DNA of 52,460 bases, from the NCBI RefSeq assembly GCF_900090245.1, contig NZ_FMDN01000018.1, positions 1-52,460 on the forward strand. The letters are read 5' to 3'. Positions 49,312-52,460 of the stretch are shown piece after piece. How positions within the stretch are numbered: the first letter of the stretch is position 1; each line of letters begins with the position of its first letter. The notes under the pieces were generated by a model, which did no database searches, had not been told where the DNA came from, and was given only the letters and a program-made list of their open reading frames with translations. The stretch is from Micromonospora halophytica (GTDB lineage Bacteria > Actinomycetota > Actinomycetes > Mycobacteriales > Micromonosporaceae). The translations under genes were made by a program, and so were the position numbers.

Positions 49312-50565
49312 TCAGGCCGGACCGGCCGGGCGCCAGCCGCGTCGGACGCCGCGCGGCAGCACCAGCGCCAGCAGGACCGCCGCCGCCACCGCCGCGCCGG
49401 TGACCCCGGCGACCAGTAGCGCCCGGTCCCGGGCCGCCGCCCGCCGGTCGGCACGCGCGAGCAGCGCCGGGTCCGGACGGTCCGCCGGCAGGGTGGCCGG
49501 CGGTCGGTACGCCACCGGCCCCGAACCGGTGTCGGCGACCGCCCGGTACGGGTTGAGCACCCCGGCCCCGTACCCGCCGCTGCCCCGGTCGCCGGGCGCC
49601 GGGTCGGCGGCGCCCACGATGCGCTCCGCCACCTGGGCGGCGGTCAGGTCGGGCCGGTACTGCCGGATCAGCGCCGCCGTGGCCGCCACGAAGGGCGCCG
49701 CGTAGCTGGTCCCCTCCGCCCGGTGGTGCCCCTGCCCCGGCGCGGCCATCAGCACGTCGCTGCCGGGCGCGACCAGGTCGACGTACGGGCCGGCCTGGGA
49801 GAAGTCGGCCCGGGTGCCGTCGGACGCGATCGCCCCCACCCCGAGCACACCCTCGTAGGCGGCCGGGTACGGGCGGGGGTCGCCGCTGTCGTGCAGGTTG
49901 CCGGCGGCGGCCACCACCACCACGTCCCGGCGGACCGCGTAGCCGACCGCCGCCCGGACGGCCGGGTCGTCCGCGTACAGCACCACGGAGAGGTTCAGCA
50001 CGTCGGCGTCGTGGTCCACGGCCCATCGGATGGCCCGGGCGAACTCCGCCGCGCCGACCGTACGCCCCGACTCCCGCCCCTCGACGACCTGCTGCTCGCT
50101 GACCCGTACCGGCAGGATGCGGGCCCTCGGCGCCAGCCCCTGGAAGGCGACGCCGTCGCCGGGGGCCGCCGCGATGATGCTGGCCACCCCGGTCCCGTGG
50201 CCGGCGCAGTCGCGGCCGCCGTCGCCGCCCGGGTCGAGGAAGTCCGCCCCGTCGAGCACCTGACCGCGTAGTTGCGGGTGCCGCCGGTCCACCCCGGAGT
50301 CGATCACCGCGACGGTGACTCCGGCACCGGTGGCCAGGGGTGCGAGGCGTTCCGGGGCATACCGCTGCTGGGCCCAGGGCGTGGTGGCGACGGCGCGGGC
50401 CGGGGCGAGCGGGGCGGCGCACCCGGGTGCGGGCGTGCGGGCCGCCACGGATGCCGGGACGGCGGCGCGGGCCGGGGTGACCGACGACACGGCGACGGCC
50501 GGGATTCCGGTCAGCAGGGCCGCGGCCAGGCCTGCCAGGGCCGGTCGGGTACTGGGCCGGTACAT
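49312..50565 (-). CDS. mycP: Mycosin, type VII secretion-associated subtilisin protease
   Basis: The 417-residue S8 protease has a signal peptide (about 1-35) and the catalytic triad Asp89 (VAVIDSGVD), His123 (CAGHGTGVAS) and Ser287 (EGTSYAAPF), with the oxyanion Asn223 (AAAGN). A C-terminal transmembrane helix (about 388-408) and a basic tail complete it. Mycosins stabilise the ESX membrane complex and cleave some substrates. The ATG at 50563-50565 has GGAGG nearby; the frame stays open upstream to 50649. It faces the esx genes convergently. Confidence 0.92.
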   Translation of the reverse strand: MYRPSTRPALAGLAAALLTGIPAVAVSSVTPARAAVPASVAARTPAPGCAAPLAPARAVATTPWAQQRYAPERLAPLATGAGVTVAVIDSGVDRRHPQLRGQVLDGADFLDPGGDGGRDCAGHGTGVASIIAAAPGDGVAFQGLAPRARILPVRVSEQQVVEGRESGRTVGAAEFARAIRWAVDHDADVLNLSVVLYADDPAVRAAVGYAVRRDVVVVAAAGNLHDSGDPRPYPAAYEGVLGVGAIASDGTRADFSQAGPYVDLVAPGSDVLMAAPGQGHHRAEGTSYAAPFVAATAALIRQYRPDLTAAQVAERIVGAADPAPGDRGSGGYGAGVLNPYRAVADTGSGPVAYRPPATLPADRPDPALLARADRRAAARDRALLVAGVTGAAVAAAVLLALVLPRGVRRGWRPAGPA

Positions 50566-50718
50566 CGACCGCCTCCGTATCGTGTCGACTCCGGAACGGG
50601 ATGTTATCGCCCCGAGGTCGCGGCGGCGGCCCGCCGCCGGCCAACCCATTGTGATCTTGTTCGTACCTTGTAGGTTGTACGCGATGCCTATGGCCTGTTA
50701 GCGGGAGGAGAGGTGGCC

Positions 50719-52460
50719 GTGACCGACTGGGAGCCGGCTACCGAGGTCGAGGCGGCGATGCGGGACGCGCTGCGCGCCAACGACCAGGGACTCTACTTCC
50801 GCATCCTGGCCGGTACGGAGCTGTTCCTCCCGGTTTCCGCGCAGGCCCTGGCCGGCGAGGCGCCGATAGGCTGGGGCACCTGGACCACGGGTGGCCGGAC
50901 GCATGTGCTGGCCTTCACCTCGCCCGCCGCGATGCGTGCCTGCCTCGGCGCCGACCACGGTCCCAGCCGGCGCAGCCCCTACGCCGACCTCGCCGCCGCC
51001 TGGCCCCACCACGAGTGGTGGCTGGCGGTCAACCCGGGCCTGCCGGTCGAGGGCTACCTCCCGGCCTGGTTCGTGTCGCAGCTCTCCCGGGGCGACGTGC
51101 GGCTGCCCGGCCGCACCATGGGTGCCCGCGCCCGGCTGGAACGGGTGGAGTCGCTCGCCGCCGAGCAGCCGGGCACCGGCCCCGCCGACGCCCGGAGGCA
51201 GCCGGAGCCGGCTCCGCCCCCGGCCATCGGCGGCGTGGCCGACGCCCCACCCGTCCGGCCCGCCGCCGCGCGGGAGCCCCATCCGGTGCGGGCCGCCCAC
51301 GGGCCCGGTCCCGCCCCGGTGCGTACGGCCGGCGGGCAGCCGACGGTCCCCGCCCCCGCCCCCGCCCCCGCCGCCCGCCCGGAGGCCGTACCGGCCGATG
51401 CCGGGACCCCGGCGAACGGTGAGCCCGGCCCCGGGCCCGACCCGCGCGACGGCGGCGCGGGCCGGACGGGCACGTCCTGGCCGATCCCACCGCGACGTCG
51501 TCTGCTCGCCGAAGGGCCGGGTGCCCGGTCCGCCGGGGACGAGGGCCAGCCCAACGGGCACAGTTCCTTCTTCGAGCCGGCCTCCGGTCGGGGTGCGGCC
51601 CGGGTGTTCCGGGACAACCCGCTGCGCTCGGGCGAACGGGCCGCCCCGCCACTGCGGCCCGGGCTCGGCGGCCAGCCGTTCCCCCGTCGCGGCCCGGCCG
51701 GCCCGCCGGGCGACGACCCGACCCGCGCGTTCCGGATGGACACCGACGAGGCGAAGGTGACGCCACCGGTCCCCGGGCCGGGGACGAACGGCCTCCGGCC
51801 CGACCGGCCGACGGAGGAGCCCACCCGGGCCTTCCGGGTGCCGGACCCCGAGGCCACCCAGTCCCTGCCGCGCCGCCGGCCGACGCCCGCGCCGCCACCG
51901 GCCGAGGAGCCCACCCAGCCGCTGCCCGACCCGTCCCCGCAGCCGACGCCCGCGCCGGCCCCGGTCGAGGAGGTGGCCGAGGAAACGCCGGTGTCGTACA
52001 CCGAGCCGGTCTCCGCGCCGTCCGCGCCGCGCCGGGGCTTCTCGCCCATCGTGATAGAGGGCACCGTCATCGAGTCCCGGGACCTGCCCGTCGCCGACGA
52101 GCCCGCGCCGGCTTCCGCGCCCCGGCCCGCCGGCCCGCCGGTCGACACCGCTCGGGACGGGCACGCCACCGGGACCGGTTCCGGCGCACCCCCGCAGGGC
52201 ACCCCGGGCGGGCAGCCCGCCGGACCGGTCGGGCCCGGGGCCGAGGAACCGACCGAGCTGATCGTCGCCGCCCCGGGCGAACCGACCCGGCCGATCTCGC
52301 CGGTCGCCGGGGTGGTCCCGCCGGTGCCGGAACCGAGGACCGCTCCGGGCGCCCCGGGCGCGGAGGAGCCCACCGAGCCGCTCGCCTCGCTCTTCGCCGA
52401 CCGGTCGAAGCCGGTGGATCGGGCGGAGCCGACGGTGTCGTTCGGGTCGGTGGACCGGGC
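50719..52460 (+). CDS. SseB-domain protein with long Pro-rich tail bearing Thr motifs, truncated by the window end
   Basis: A frame without stop runs from GTG 50719 (GGAGGAG eight bases upstream) to the window end, giving at least 580 residues. Residues 1-150 resemble the SseB N-terminal fold (DWEPATEVEAAMRDALRAND, GQGLYFRILAG-like segment, then ATWPHHEWWLAVNPGLPVEG-like blocks). The rest is low-complexity Pro/Ala/Gly/Arg. Eight copies of acidic-Pro/Ala-Thr-x-x-(Phe/Leu/Ile) occur at Thr 335, 369, 380, 399, 512, 523, 552 and 572. It lies beside mycP in the ESX locus; SseB-domain proteins are frequent there. Function unknown. Confidence 0.8.
   Translation, partial: MTDWEPATEVEAAMRDALRANDQGLYFRILAGTELFLPVSAQALAGEAPIGWGTWTTGGRTHVLAFTSPAAMRACLGADHGPSRRSPYADLAAAWPHHEWWLAVNPGLPVEGYLPAWFVSQLSRGDVRLPGRTMGARARLERVESLAAEQPGTGPADARRQPEPAPPPAIGGVADAPPVRPAAAREPHPVRAAHGPGPAPVRTAGGQPTVPAPAPAPAARPEAVPADAGTPANGEPGPGPDPRDGGAGRTGTSWPIPPRRRLLAEGPGARSAGDEGQPNGHSSFFEPASGRGAARVFRDNPLRSGERAAPPLRPGLGGQPFPRRGPAGPPGDDPTRAFRMDTDEAKVTPPVPGPGTNGLRPDRPTEEPTRAFRVPDPEATQSLPRRRPTPAPPPAEEPTQPLPDPSPQPTPAPAPVEEVAEETPVSYTEPVSAPSAPRRGFSPIVIEGTVIESRDLPVADEPAPASAPRPAGPPVDTARDGHATGTGSGAPPQGTPGGQPAGPVGPGAEEPTELIVAAPGEPTRPISPVAGVVPPVPEPRTAPGAPGAEEPTEPLASLFADRSKPVDRAEPTVSFGSVDR
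51712..52443 (+). repeat. Degenerate array of eight [DE]-P-T-x-x-hydrophobic motifs in the SseB-domain protein
   Basis: The encoded units are DDPTRAF, EEPTRAF, PEATQSL, EEPTQPL, EEPTELI, GEPTRPI, EEPTEPL and AEPTVSF. The Thr is invariant, position +3 is always Phe, Leu or Ile, and an acidic residue stands at -2 in every unit (and also at -3 in five of eight, if Asp and Glu are counted). Spacing between units varies from 11 to 113 residues, so this is a motif array and not a simple tandem DNA repeat. Confidence 0.7.

Noticed and set aside
1..52460. CRISPR array, tRNA or rRNA genes, complete prophage
   Set aside because: I saw no regularly spaced identical repeats, no cloverleaf with CCA-type end, no rRNA-like segment and no set of phage genes. 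The holin-like protein at 45949 stands alone and belongs to a common chromosomal family.

Overview
This is a high-GC actinobacterial chromosome segment. The GC-rich third positions, frequent GTG starts, ATGA/GTGA stop-start overlaps, futalosine-type menaquinone genes and a type VII secretion locus point to Micromonosporaceae (Micromonospora or a close relative). That assignment is an inference from gene content and protein sequence, not a database match.

Left part (1-9601): the tail of an IS982-type transposase, a two-domain VOC protein, and a coupled ABC-2 exporter pair preceded by a 41-residue peptide with a twin-arginine-like leader. Next come a HelD-type helicase, a toxin-first type II toxin-antitoxin pair, an HTH regulator, mqnA, and two tandem secreted proteins with a class A beta-lactamase-like fold.

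Central part (9970-37611): the phenylacetyl-CoA epoxidase operon paaABCDE, followed by a respiratory block. The block holds mqnC, an LPXTG surface protein, the menaquinone methyltransferase menG, a small acidic protein, a menJ-like isoprenoid reductase, all fourteen complex I genes nuoA to nuoN in standard order, and a polyprenyl diphosphate synthase. It therefore combines enzymes for the menaquinone ring (MqnA, MqnC), side chain, methylation and side-chain saturation with the NADH dehydrogenase that reduces the quinone. A Rex-operator-like dyad lies just upstream of menJ. Five copies of a short repeat lie immediately after stop codons within the menJ-nuo block, and four of them end in the next gene's ribosome binding site.

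Right part (37716-52460): two small conserved proteins, an MFS exporter divergent from an IclR regulator, a Tat-exported PhoX-type protein divergent from an ECF sigma/anti-sigma pair, a RarD-type permease, a GNAT acetyltransferase and a holin-like membrane protein. The window ends in a type VII secretion locus: eccE, two WXG100 genes, a mycosin protease and a truncated SseB-domain protein. The long disordered tail of that last protein carries eight spaced acidic-Pro-Thr-x-x-hydrophobic motifs that look like kinase/FHA sites. I consider this tail, the nuo repeats and the candidate structured RNA near 15.6-15.76 kb the most promising novelties.
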